A stretch of 64,000 bases of DNA from Linnemannia hyalina (Eukaryota; Mortierellomycota; Mortierellomycetes; Mortierellales; Mortierellaceae). The translations under genes were made by a program, and so were the position numbers. Positions 1-10,998 of the stretch are shown here, one piece after another. Within the stretch, counting starts at the first letter, position 1; each line of letters starts with the position of its first letter. Under the pieces are notes generated by a model. That model was not told the origin of the DNA, searched no databases, and saw only the letters and a program-made list of their open reading frames with translations. The stretch covers positions 1,854,593 to 1,918,592 of the forward strand of contig JAHRHY010000012.1 of NCBI GenBank assembly GCA_019671135.1, written 5' to 3'.

Positions 1-430
1 GATGGAAGCGACGATGAGGAGGATAAATAATTATGTCCGTGTGGTGTTATCAAGTGCCTCTTCTCTTTTCGCCATTTCCTCATCCTTTCCTCCTCCCTTC
101 GTTTTTACTTCCGCTATTCCTTACACTCTTCTATCCTTTGTTTCTTCAGGCATTCTTTTTATTAATATTATTTTCATTCAGTTATTCAGAGCAGTACAAC
201 AGCAACAACAAAATCATGTTCAAACTAGTCTCGAATCCATCCCTTCACTCTACGTGTCTTCACCATGTCTTGCTTGATATCTCGCTAGCGAATGATCACT
301 GCAGCCTTTGCCCTTCTTCCATCTTATTCTCTAACCCTCTTTATCTGCTTCTCTCTCTTTGTCCCCCCTTCTCTCTTTCTCTGTCTCTGTGTGTCTATCT
401 GTAACTCCCTCCTTAGCCGCAGAAAAGCAA
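1..430. other. Pyrimidine-rich stretch without a convincing gene
   Basis: The plus strand is rich in C and T, with long runs of ctc and tttc. Open frames here on both strands are low-complexity (Ser/Leu/Phe-rich on plus, Arg/Lys/Glu-rich on minus) and look like by-products of the composition. It could be the upstream or 3' region of a gene lying left of the window. No domain or splice structure is visible. Confidence 0.4.
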
Positions 431-511
431 ATGCTTGGACAATGCTTGGACAATGCTTGGACAATGCTTGGACAATACTTGGACAATGCTTGGATAATGC
501 TTGAACAATGC
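431..511 (+). repeat. 11-bp tandem repeat (TGCTTGGACAA)
   Basis: About seven head-to-tail copies of an 11-bp unit, TGCTTGGACAA. The first copies are identical; the last three carry single substitutions (tacttgg, ggataat, ttgaac). The 11-bp period shifts the reading frame each unit, so it is not a protein repeat. It lies about 220 bp upstream of the TATA-like box of the next gene. Confidence 0.85.
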
Positions 512-734
512 AAAAAAAAAGCACTGATGGCAATGCACTTGTTTGGGCACTAATGTCCCACATCATGGATAATGTGTATCCAATACAAGCGCAAAATCAC
601 AGTGGGGTGACCCACGCATAATGCCACAAAAAAAAAGACAGCAAACGCAGTGTGAAGCACATAAATATGGGGTAAGAGGAACTTCCTCATTCTCACAGTT
701 CTCCTCATCCAATTTCAATTTTTCACAGCACAGA

Positions 735-1599
735 ATGACCACCAAAAGCACCGAATTCGTCACTACTGTGGGAGAGAGTATTATAGTGACCTTCTCTCCC
801 CCATATCAATGCATCTGTGGATCCAAACAGTCGTCAAAGGCAAATTTACACCGCCATATTCACAGCAAGGCGAATAGACGCCCATGTGCAAAGATCGAGA
901 CGATGTTGAGAGATAAGCTCCAAACCACAGATACAATTGAAGACGAACACTTCTCTGCCAGGATGGTACCTGCTTCAGTCTCGGTACAATATGATGTCTA
1001 TGAAGAATCATGAGTCTTGGCTTGCCAGTGATGCTGAAAATCCTGTAGACATCTAACCTTCTCTATACTTTTTATTCGCATTTTAGTCTCCCGCTATCAC
1101 AGGCTCTGAAGGTGCTTCTTCAGCTCCCTCGGGTCCCTCTACTTCCCTTATTCTCAGCAGCACCACCACTCAGGAGCATCAGTCCATCACTTCTCGTTTG
1201 GATAATTTAGTCACGCGGGATCAGCATTATCAGTCCCTCGACCTTATAATGAATCGTCTTGCACATTTGGAGACTATGGTTACGGGAATGCAGGACGGCG
1301 TGTCGAGGAATCCAGAATGGACAGAGAGGATTAGCGTTCGTGAACGACGGAAGTATGGAACAGTGTCCCCCTACTCACGCAATACGGCGTCCCCCTCGCC
1401 CCAGAGGTTGCTCCGCCGTTCGTCCAGTCCCGCCAGTTCTTCTGATCACTGCAGTTGTTTAAGCTTTTTTGACGTACAGACAAGCACGCCAAGAATTGGC
1501 CCAAGAGGAGAACGAGCTCTGACGGAAGAGACAGAAGGATGGCTAGGATGTCGATATCCTGATGCTTTGCATAGGAGACCATTCAGATCCAAAATATAG
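735..1599 (+). CDS. Hypothetical protein, C2H2-like finger plus coiled coil, one intron
   Basis: I do not recognise the family. The start chosen is the ATG at 735: a TATA-like ataaatat lies at 660-667, followed by a C/T-rich leader. Exon 1 encodes an atypical finger, CxC-x10-H-x3-H (residues about 26-41, reading QCICGSKQ...LHRHIH), followed by basic residues. An in-frame stop at 1011 can be bypassed by a phase-0 intron. Its donor is GTACCT at 966 (or GTACAA at 984), the acceptor is ttttAG at 1085-1086, and a ctaac branch-like motif sits about 30 nt upstream. Exon 2 opens with a Ser/Thr-rich stretch, then a heptad-like helix (RLDNLVTRDQHYQSLDLIMN, about 1195-1254), then a basic Ser/Pro-rich tail. 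Predicted length is about 245 aa. The finger could bind nucleic acid and the helix could dimerise; both are inferences. Unseen introns in the tail cannot be excluded. Confidence 0.4.
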
Positions 1600-2642
1600 C
1601 GTAACATTTCTCTCATCTCTGTCCGTCGCGGTAAGATCAACCATGACCATCAGACAAGAGTATTTGTATAACGGCAATCACGTACGCTAACCATTGTAAT
1701 ATTCCGGGCGTAATAATCCTACCAATCACCGCCAACTTTTCCAAACAGAAATGTACCATAGTTTTTTGCATAGATCTCTCCTGAATGTACATGTTCATCA
1801 CCAGACCGCATCCTTCGCATCGAAATTAAGGGCATTAGTTCTTGTCGATGATACTCCAAAACTTGTTCTGACTATGTTGCATCTTTGCCATGAAATGCAA
1901 ATAAGAGACTAGTTTTTAAAAAATCGCATCTTGCTTGGTGCCTATTTATATTGTATCTCTCTTGCAAATTCGGATTGTATACGTCAACTCGAATGGTACA
2001 CATGTCGTTGACAGAGAGTTGGATGTTTTAAAAAACCATTTCCGTGTGACGTGTACGTGAAAAATCGCCATAATAAGACTGACTCTATACCATTTCTGTT
2101 CTACTACCATAGCTCTACAACGACGGTGTGCTCACTTGATTCTAGGCGAGAGGGCGAAGGTGAGAAAGAAGCAGCTAGAACGACTAGAAATGAGGCATTC
2201 AATGCTTCTCATTTTTTATTATTTTTCTTCGACAGAACTGTAATATGAACAGCTGGGGAGAGGAAGAAGGTGAGAAAGAAGCTGGGGATATATATAATAC
2301 TACTACCCTTAATAGAGAATGAGGAGTGAGTGGACAGGCACTGAAATGCAACGAGAACTATGGTGGATATCTAGGTGTGGTTATGAACTGCTGCTACCTT
2401 AGTATGACCTTTATCACAATTACTATTGCCTCTCCCTATAGTTAATAATGCAGGTCTGCGGCTGTATGCAACACCTCCGACAACAACAACTCAATGGCCT
2501 ATAGAGTGCTGATATGCGTTCGCTATTCAGGTAGATAATAAACACAATTCAGAACGAACACGCTACTCTACTAATGTTCTCATCGATGATAGAGGTTCTT
2601 ACAGCCCTGTGCAGACATCCAAAAGAAGGGATGGATCCGAGA
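1600..2642. other. Intergenic region, no gene seen
   Basis: AT-rich spacer with no convincing coding frame. It contains two related 25-30 bp stretches (gaaggtgagaaagaagc at about 2157 and 2267), which look like a short direct duplication. It separates the plus-strand gene at 735-1599 from the 3' end of the minus-strand DUF6589 locus. Confidence 0.4.
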
Positions 2643-5600
2643 CTAGTTTATATCTTGATCGATAACATTTTCAAGACCCTCTGCTTCCTCTATGTCCACA
2701 GCATTCCCCCACAGGGACGTATGATTTTCAAAAAATCTTCCTATAGCGCCTCCGACCATCTTCTCCTCGGCGACACACTGAAGATCAACTACCGGTGGTC
2801 CTTGCTCGCACTCGCCGGACGTCCATAAAATGCCACAGCCCTTGAAGTTCTGGATTCTCGAAATATCCAATGCAGTCGACGGCTTCTTGTGTCTAGTGCT
2901 GTTGGAACGAACGCCGACATCTCGCTCGAACATCCGCGAAATGGCCTGAAAGGTTTTGATGTTGGCGGAAATGGCATCCTGGAGGTATTCCCAACTCATA
3001 TTCGAGCCTTTAGCTGAAAAGATGGCTTTGATGAGATAGTTATGGTTTTCCTGCATCATGTCCGTCGCCATCCATCCACCAGCAACGCCTTTCGGATTCA
3101 CCAGCATACTCGACAGAACCCTTCTCGCCCATTCATCTGTCCACAGATGGCGAATGCCATAGAGGAGGCGTAAAAGCTCGAGGGCATAATTGGTGTTACC
3201 ACCCCCATGCATCATTAAAGCGAGGAGCGGCAGCACTTGCTTGATGCGGCCAACATCGCCAGCTATGATGGCCGCGCCAAGCTCAATGTAGACGGCCACA
3301 TCGCGCAGGAAAAGAAGAGCGTTGGTGTTGGCGGTAGTACACGGAAGGCCAAGCAGCGATGGCGAAGGTTAGGAGCAACATGACTTGGTGATAATTTCTG
3401 TGACGTTCTGAACAGCCAGCTCGTCCGATACAGCATGATCCCGCAGAGACTGATAGAGCAGCTGCACCTTCGCATCAAAACTTATCCGCAAGAGCTCATC
3501 GACGGCGTGAAACACGAGCTTGTCCTTGCTTAAATGCTTGCGGTTCAGCAGACATGCAATCGATGCCAAGGTCCCAGGGGACTCTTTGGAGCCAAGGTGT
3601 GTCCTCCAAATGGTACCGCACAAATTCATCTCCAAATGAAAAAGTTGGAGAACAGGATGTACCTGTCAAGGTTGAGGGATAAGTTTAGTTGTCGAAGAGA
3701 TATATTTTTAAAGGGGCCATGCCCTGAGTAGCAAAAAGCAACTTCTTTCCGCTTCATACCACATTTCATTCACTTTGACTTTCACTTACCCACGACAGGC
3801 TGTGGTAAGGATCGGTGGACCTTGAGCGTCAGCAGCCTTGACACTGTCATCTGATCCCCAGCGACAATTGTGTTCTTGGGGTCGGCAAACCAAATTTTCG
3901 GCAAATTGAGATTGACCTCCGTAATTCTCTGCATCACTGACAAGTTTCCTGCAATGGTGGACTCGTCCAGTTTCATAACTGGAAGTGGGAAGACAATACT
4001 CTTGACGAGGTCTAGTTGCTCGACAGGAACAACAGGAATGGCGGACGTTGTTGATCCTTCGGTAACGAGCGCACAATGGAGTCCGAAACATGTGATTGGC
4101 AAGTATTGAAAAAAGCCTCAAGGTCGCCGTCGTTAGGGAAAAAAAGGTTGGCATCTGCATCCGGTCTCTCCTCCACTGGACGAAAGAGAGTAGGTGCGGA
4201 CTTGTTCATGTCCGAGGGTGAAAGGATGACGGTGGCAGCAGTGCCGTTGTCGAAAGTATCCCGTTTGTAGGCCCACTGGTGATGATGCTTGGTGGCAATA
4301 TTGATATTATCGTAAACGACATAAAAGTCGTTGTCCTGGACTGCCTGTATGACACGCCTGCACGCATCCTTGGTCAGCGACATGAGGCAGTTGCGAACTT
4401 GACTGTACGAGATCGAAAGCCCAAGGCCAGAGAGGACCTCAAGGACTCTCCTCGGACACCTGGTGCAATGCAGAAAGATGCCAAGGATTGTCTGGAAAGC
4501 GTTGGCTTTTTGAGACGACATAAAGAGCAGCATCGCTGAAATGCAGCCGCGGACTGGTGATGGCTTCCGAGCACAGCGACGCCTCAGCGCCCTCCTTGTG
4601 AGGTTTTGGACAGGCACATCCTCCTTGAGTATGCCCTTCAAGAAACGTATCAAGTACTTTGCGCCACTATTATTGCCACTAGTGTTGAGCCCTCCATCCG
4701 CATGCGCCTTGCCATCCGCCATTCCATCGTTCTTGTCGTCTGCCGTCCCAGCGGCGTAGCGATGGAGGAAACCAAAGTCGTCGAGCAAGTAGCCGGCAAC
4801 CTTCTCCTCTGTGACATTGGTGTGTGGAAGCCGCCATTCTTTTTTGACATCATTGTCATCCAGATGCCTGAGAGTACGGTCGACAATAACATCGACGGCG
4901 CTATTTACAAACGATTCGTCCCACCGCTCGTGCTTTTTGTCGTCTCGGAGCCGCTCGTCCCAGACCTGTATAAGTCGCCGTGGACCATGTACCTCGTAGA
5001 ACGGATTGGTGTAGTCTGTAGCTGTCCTGTCATCAGACTTGAACAACTCCACAAGGAATTTAGGCAGGGACAAGTCCTCTGCTTTAATGCATTCCAGAAC
5101 CTTACGAAGTTTGTCTGACATATAGGCCTAGAAATTGTACATCCAGCTGTTAGAAGCCAAGGCAATGAATACTGTAGCTCATTTCATTTTCATCAAAGTC
5201 AATGCATTTTAAATGTCGAGACGGCTGCTTACACGTTTTTTGCCGCCGGAAGGTGACATCAGCGCAGTTGGCTCAGATCCTTGGCTCTCTGTCGAAGAGG
5301 AATTGGGTACCTAAGTGGCAATCAGATGTACAACGACATGGAGATGAATGATGAGTTCTTGACTACATCGGGTTCTCGCCAGAGAGCATAAACATGTAAC
5401 ACACTATGTCTCTTACCTCCTTCATCGAGGCGAGTCGTTGTCGCTCCATCGCGGTTGCCCTAGCAATGCCTAACTGTTTTGAGTAATACATGTTAGCAAA
5501 GTGCACAATTCATGAATAGGTCTGATCTTTGTCAACAGGTAGCGCTTGACAACCTACATGTTTGGCTGGCGAAGCAGGTACACTTTCGATGAACGCGCGA

Positions 5601-6109
5601 ATACTTATGCCTTGCTCCAAGGGTGGTCTGGCCATATTGACTGCCAAGGATTCTTCTAGAGCGGTGAAGTCCATGGCGAGCTGCGAGGATATTGACACCG
5701 CTGGTGTGGAATGCGCTCCAGTCAAGACGGGCGGGGCTTCAGTAGCTCTTTGCGGAGTACCCTAAGCAGAGAAAAATACAAAAGGTCGAGAGGTTCGTTA
5801 GGAATGTGCTTGGAAAGCAGAATGATTGCTGTCACGCCAATCATCAGTATGCACTCACTGGATTGCTCCTTCCTGGGGACGACGCGACGGACATGTTGGT
5901 GTTAAAGGAGAACAGCCCTGCGGGTATGTCATTGAGCTATACGATGTTGAGGATCAGAATGTCAGCAAGCGCGACGACAACTAACTCCTAACTCCTGTAT
6001 CGACATGTGCCTTACCTTACTAGTCCTGCGGGGAGTTCCAGGAGTGTTGGGAGTTTTAGAAGGGCGCTTGCGAGGTGTGCACTGGGTCTCTTCACTAGGC
6101 GGATTGTCA
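2643..6109 (-). pseudogene. DUF6589-family gene, multi-exon, broken by a frameshift and a stop
   Basis: The product matches the fungal DUF6589 family, of unknown function. Family landmarks are VVYDNINIATKHHHQWAY (near 4300), IPVVPVEQ...PLPVMKLDEST (4040-3950), GDQMTVSRLLTLK (3850-3810), HPVLQLFHLEMNLCGTIW (3660-3605) and GDVGRIKQVLPL...GGGNTNYALELLRLLYG (3260-3160). In-frame phase-0 exons can be built: 6109-6016 (basic, Pro/Thr-rich), 5936-5859, 5761-5558, 5473-5417, 5310-5233, then the long exon from 5127. All these introns have GTAAGG/GTGAGT/GTAGGT/GTAAGA/GTAAGC donors and AG acceptors. The body is broken: a frameshift lies between 4102 and 4012, and a TAA at 3371-3369 interrupts an otherwise continuous frame. 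An intron from about 3790 to 3663 joins poorly in phase. The first exon and start codon were not located. It lies directly downstream of, and co-directional with, the Fanzor gene. Confidence 0.75.
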
Positions 6110-6215
6110 CTACAACAGAAGTCATGAAGGAAGAGAATGCGAGAACGATGAGATGACTGAACATCGGATGTTTTGAATGCAGGAGCACGCGCATCCTCAA
6201 AAAACGAGTGCGCAC

Positions 6216-6430
6216 TTGAGATGCGTGTCTTTATCTGGCTTGTCTTTTGTTGCCTAACATGCTGTCGTTTTTCTCAGCAATGCAGAGGAGCGGATGTGGG
6301 AGGAGGGCTGCAAAGGGAGATGAAGAAGAGCGAATGGTAGAGGGGTTGTGCAATCTTTTATCCCTTCGACCGTTGCCAGTCACAAGGATAACTTGGTAAG
6401 ACCTGTTCGGGGTCTTTACAATTGTGAAGG
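6216..6430 (-). other. Fanzor 3' flank, candidate guide-RNA region
   Basis: This 215-bp gap lies immediately 3' of the Fanzor stop codon. In TnpB and Fanzor loci the guide (omega) RNA typically overlaps the 3' end of the nuclease gene or its 3' UTR. I see a short hairpin on the minus strand at 6414-6400 (GACC, 7-nt loop, GGTC), then an unstructured stretch. No inverted repeat or element boundary is obvious. Assignment as a guide RNA rests on position only. Confidence 0.25.
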
Positions 6431-9112
6431 TTAAACGCTGGGCCGAAGGAGAGAGATCGGTCGAGACTGATCGAAAAGCCATTGCTCAGCGATCAGTGCA
6501 ATGTTGTGAGCTCCAACCGAGTCCCTGTTGATCCATCGACCACAGGCGAGGCAGACACAAGATCTTGAAGTCGGCTTTGCCATCCTGGAGGTCTCTCCTC
6601 GGGCAGTGCAAGCTGGGCAAACGGTCGAGGACAGATATTCATCAACCAAAACGACAATGTGGCCATGTGCTCGCGCCTACGTTAGATAGAAGATTGACGG
6701 TTATTGAATGGTCCCATAGCATAACGTTGACAATTGAGCAAGTAAATAATTGTTTGTCGCGGCATAATGACGGTACCTTCTTGGCAAAATGACTCTGTAA
6801 TGTCTCATGCTTGGAAGCCAAGTTTATCCCCGTTCGAAACTTGCCGTTGCCAATAGCAATAAGACACGGCTCCGGTCCACAAAAGCGCAGGATTGCAGCC
6901 ACAGCCATATCCAGTTCGGCACGAACGGCTTTCTTCTCCTCCCAGGCGGCTTTTTTCATGCGTAGTGAGCCTTCAAACTCCCGAAGCAAGGGCTCCGTAG
7001 ACACTCTGACACGAACAGCATCCTCGAAATCCTCCACTGTTACTTGGCCTTTTGGGGGCAAACTACTTTCGATCTCCTGGATGGACTGTACGTCTGTCCT
7101 GGCTCCCTTTGGATCGACACCCCTCGCCCAAATTCCTCCATCGATACTCTCGCCCGGCACCACTTGAAGCTTCCTGTTTTTGACTCTCTCTCTTTCGGAT
7201 CGCGCTGCAGTGGTGGGAGAGTATAAAGCTGCTCGACGTATCATTAGGTTGGTCACAGGTGGATCCCCAGGGTCTGGTGCTCCATTCCACTCACGTTCGT
7301 GCTCGATCAGACATAAAGCCGCCGTCACCAACTCCCCAGGGTCCCACCCGCGACATTGTGGTATTTTTCCCTGGAATATCCTGGCGAAAGCGTCCTCATC
7401 AGGCAAGACTTTTTCGATACGCATGACTGGATCCAGGGCTCCATGTGGCTCGTGTTTGGTGTCGTAGGCGAGGACCTGCAGCTCCAAGCCGTTACTTCGA
7501 ATCATATTGTTCAAAGCATAGCGTGATTTTGTACTGGGGTTGGCGGGAAACTCTGGCGGTGATTGCGTACATGGTACTCCTTCATCCCGACAGTTCGCAG
7601 CAGCTCGAAGGTAGGCCAGCTTCCTGTTACAGTAGTCCTGCAATGACCGATAACCAAACCTAGAAGGATCACCTTCCGCAAGTTCTGCCATTCTTGTCCT
7701 CCGTTTTGCGTAGGGTGTCCGTCTCAGGTCTGGTCCTCCGTCGTTGTCGTGGCCAACGGGTCTTCTTCGCCCATAGAAAAGCGTCTCAAGCACTTTTCCA
7801 TAGTCCGAATCAACACAATCCGACGCCTCCGCGCGACTCAAAATCGTCTCCACGATCGTCTTGGCTGGATTGTTCCTCGCAGTTCCTCCCCATAGAATTC
7901 TCCACACTGCTCGCTCCGGTATCATCACAAACGCATCCCGAAGCTTCGGCTGAGGACAGAACACAGGTCGCTTCTCTGCAGGTAGCGAGAGTAAGTGGTC
8001 CCACCAATCCCTGAGAAAGCCCGCCTTGAACTTGTAGCATCCGTCGTCGTCGGCCGCATATTCGTCTGATCCCAGGGGCTCAGTCGTTGGGGATTCGTCT
8101 AGAGCGTCGTCGTCCTGCTGTCGTTGGGCTTCAGGAGGCACGTCTCCGTCAACGAGAGGTATGATGTCTTTGCTCCATCCCAGTTTTACCATCTACACAA
8201 AAGCGCGGGTAAGACATTGTTAGAGTACGAAAAACATTTTGACATTGCATCAAACATAACTCGAACAAGAAAGAAATAAATACCTTTCTAGTGACAGTAG
8301 ACGGTAGCTTTCTGAAGTGTGTGTGGAGACATACCATCGTGGCAAGTCCAAACTCCATCTGTATGTCGCCCAGGGGGATGTCGGTAGTGTTAATGGGCGA
8401 AAAGTGGGGAATGATCGTCTTGTATCGGGCATAGACCCTCTGTGCGAGCTCTCGAGCACGGATGGACTCGGACTTCTTGCACTTTTTCTCAACAATCTTT
8501 CCATTCAAGGCCAACGACATTAATCCACGGATGAACATCTGACCGGAAGCCTTGTTCATCACCAGGTCTAGCAGATCGACATTCGTCTCCCCTGAGGCTC
8601 CTTGCGGGCTAAACACTGTTGTGACTTCTTCCAGTAAAAACAGCTGTATCATCCTGAACACGTGGGGACGAGCTTCATTGATCAGGCTCGTAGCCTTCTC
8701 CAGGCGGCTCGCAATGGTGTCGACTTGGTCATCAGAGATCCCGAGGGGTCGAAGGCTACGGCGCAGGCATCCTTTCAAGGAACCGACTGTCTGGGTTATC
8801 GTCGGAAAAGCAAACTTGAAAGCGTCCTTAAGTTTTGGTGCTGTTGGGGTTGCATCGATGTCGCGTGGTCTCGCGAGTTTTTTCTTGGATGACGCCTTCC
8901 GTCTTTTGTTCTTCGACGAGCGGTCTGTCGACGATGACGAGGATGCTGAAGGCGAATCTTCAACAGCCTTGGGCTGCTTGTCGACGGGTCGCTTTTTTGG
9001 TTGTGACGGGGACATTGTCGACAGTTGATTATCAGAAACAGGGGTGGCTGTCGACGGATCACTGACTCTGTGGGGAGAGTACCGAACCTGATTGTCAGTG
9101 CGAGACTTGAAC
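6431..9112 (-). CDS. Fanzor (eukaryotic TnpB-like) RNA-guided DNA endonuclease
   Basis: Three exons: 9112-8284, 8192-6777 and 6676-6431. Introns are GTATTT...TGTGTAG (8193-8283) and GTACCG...ACGTAG (6677-6776), both phase 0. If translated alone, the first ATG is at 9015 (MSPSQPKKRP). The N-terminus is Lys/Arg/Ser-rich with likely nuclear-localisation signals. RuvC-I is CRGWDPGELVTAAL (catalytic Asp near 7343), followed by LIAIGNGKFRTG. RuvC-II is HIVVLVDEYLSSTVCPAC (catalytic Glu near 6640), which appears only after splicing. A CPAC...CLAC zinc ribbon follows, then RuvC-III NRDSVGAHNIAL (Asp near 6523). All three acidic residues and four cysteines are present, so the nuclease looks intact. 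Fanzors are guided by a structured RNA to cut DNA and are usually carried by transposons. A phase-compatible intron (9113-9204) joins it to the upstream XPG-like frame, so it may be the C-terminal half of a fusion. Confidence 0.85.
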
Positions 9113-9200
9113 CTAATTAACCACAAAAAATAATAATTAGAGAGACTTAGAAACATTTCCATAACTTGTGCAAACCCGGAGACGTCAATGTGATATTGTC

Positions 9201-10827
9201 TTACCTGGATTTCCTCCATTTTTTACGTTTCCTGTTCCTTTTCGCTGCCTCCCGGCGAGCTCGCTGCGTTTTCGCTGTCCTGGTCCGATTTACATTCGTT
9301 TTGGGAGCCGGCTTCTTGTCCTCCATCGGTGGTGTGAATCCCATTGCCGCACGTGCCTGAGCCTCTGCAACCTTCTGGTACTCAAGATCGAGCAGTGCCC
9401 TCATGACAATCTCGTGCGCATTACAGTCTCGCTGCCCTCCCTGCTCAATCGATGTGTGCTGTTGACTGGTAAAAGGCTGAGGGTGTGGGTTCTGATCAAC
9501 GGAGGATACGGCATCTTCCTGGACGCCCACAAAGGCAGATAAAGCATGCTCGAAGTCGTCAACCGTAACCGATAGCTGCGAGTCGATTCGTTTTCGTTTC
9601 TTCCGAGGGACTCTCTCGGAAAGAAGCTGGTGTCGCACTCGAACGAGAAACTCGTGGACGTACCAATGAAACGATTCGACGTCAGAGCCGGGTAGCTCCA
9701 TTTCCCGAATAATCTCGCAGATCTTCTTGATCCCGAAATATGGCACTCCCCGGGTGTAGTCGTTGCCCGTCACAACAGCCGCGAGTAGTAAATGCCGCTC
9801 CGAAGGCAAATCGAGGACCTCCAAAATCGCATCCTTTTCGAAAAGAGTGAGCTCTCTTGACTTGCCGATCGGATACAACACTCTCGGCACAGCCCCGAAA
9901 CAAATCAAGTCCGAATCACCGGAGACAACAATGATGTCCTGGGGATTCAGAGACTGGGCACAAAGCTTGGCAATGCAAGTATCCGACTGAAAGCGGCAAA
10001 GGCATACATGGCAGTCGTACTTTTTGATCAACTCCGCTATAACTTCTCCTTGAATTACGGTTGTTGGCTTGTAGAGATTCCTGCACCGTTTGTAAGCAGC
10101 CTTTCGACGAGATCCACCCACTACACGTGCTTGTTCGATTGCTTGGTGAAGTGCGTCGGTGCCCTTACGCAGCTTGTCGTCGCGAGCTCGGTGCTCCGCC
10201 TGTTTCTGAATGGATGGCTCTCCATCGAAGTGAAGGGTGACAGATTCGTCTTCGGGAGTACAGAACTGAGAAAGCTTCCTGTACAGTTCATCTGCAATGT
10301 GACCGAAGAACTATTTCAAGCAAACGACGACATAGCAAATGATAATTAACTAATCAAGTAAATAATCACCAGTGGACCCATGCTAAATCCCGCATTCAGT
10401 CCTCAAGAAGATTCATTACCATAACTCTCTGTTGGTCCGTGCCATCCTGTAACATCCCATCTTTGTCAACGACGACAGAGTCGGGGCTGTTGGGTCCACT
10501 CGTCACCATAGCAAGCTTATCTTTGAGACCAAAGAGCATGTTCGCACGTCTCAGAAGGTCCGCCTGGGCATCGTTCGGGTCTGGAGAGGCAGAGTCTGTC
10601 GACTCGGGTCGCTCTGGCGCATCCTCCATCTGTGGCATGTGCAGGTTGGCGGGCTCGGTGTTGCGCGTCAGCGTGGTCGTGTACTTTTGTACGACAGAGT
10701 AGGCTCGCGCCTTCATCAACCCGTAGTAGGTACCGTTCATGTCGACGTGAAATTCCTTGCCGTTCATTTTCGCCGGCGCAATGCCCGTCGCGTTCTTTAT
10801 CTCTCCTGGGAGTCCGTTGACGCCCAT
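9201..10827 (-). CDS. XPG/FEN1-like structure-specific nuclease, possible N-terminal half of a fusion with Fanzor
   Basis: Start is ATG at 10827 (MGVNGLPGEI, the family's Met-Gly N-terminus), just after a ctttacAG acceptor that implies a 5' non-coding exon. Exon 1 is 10827-10420, intron 10419-10311 (GTAATG...AAATAG, phase 0), exon 2 from 10310. XPG-N shows FHVDMNG (D29) and LHFDGEPS (D165). XPG-I shows VVSGDSDLICF (D268, D270) and TGNDYTRGV (D320). The usual E-x-E/D pair of the I region reads Q-S-D (Q244, D246), so one acidic ligand is replaced. The C-terminus is strongly basic. The frame stops at 9201-9203, but AG|GTAAGAC at 9206-9199 is a strong donor. With the acceptor at 9114-9113 (ttaattAG) it reads in frame into the Fanzor exon, for a 1,334-aa total. 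Residue numbers refer to that model. FEN1-type enzymes cut 5' flaps; activity here is unproven. Confidence 0.8.
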
Positions 10828-10958
10828 GACTGACTGTAAAGGAAAGAATGAAGAAAAGCTCATCAGAAGATGGAAACAAACACCACATTGGGCGGACAAT
10901 GTCGGCGGATTTGAAACGTGATAATACCTTAATGAAGCAGGGGCGTGAGCCGTGCGGA

Positions 10959-10961
10959 TGT

Positions 10962-10998
<37 letters not shown>
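10959..10998 (+). repeat. (GT)n microsatellite
   Basis: About 40 bp of alternating GT with a few GC interruptions at the left end. It lies in the 5' flank of the XPG-like gene, within or near its presumed 5' non-coding exon. Confidence 0.9.

Noticed and set aside
431..511. Possible CRISPR-like or regulatory array
   Set aside because: Plain 11-bp head-to-tail repeats without spacers, in a eukaryotic context; a minisatellite.
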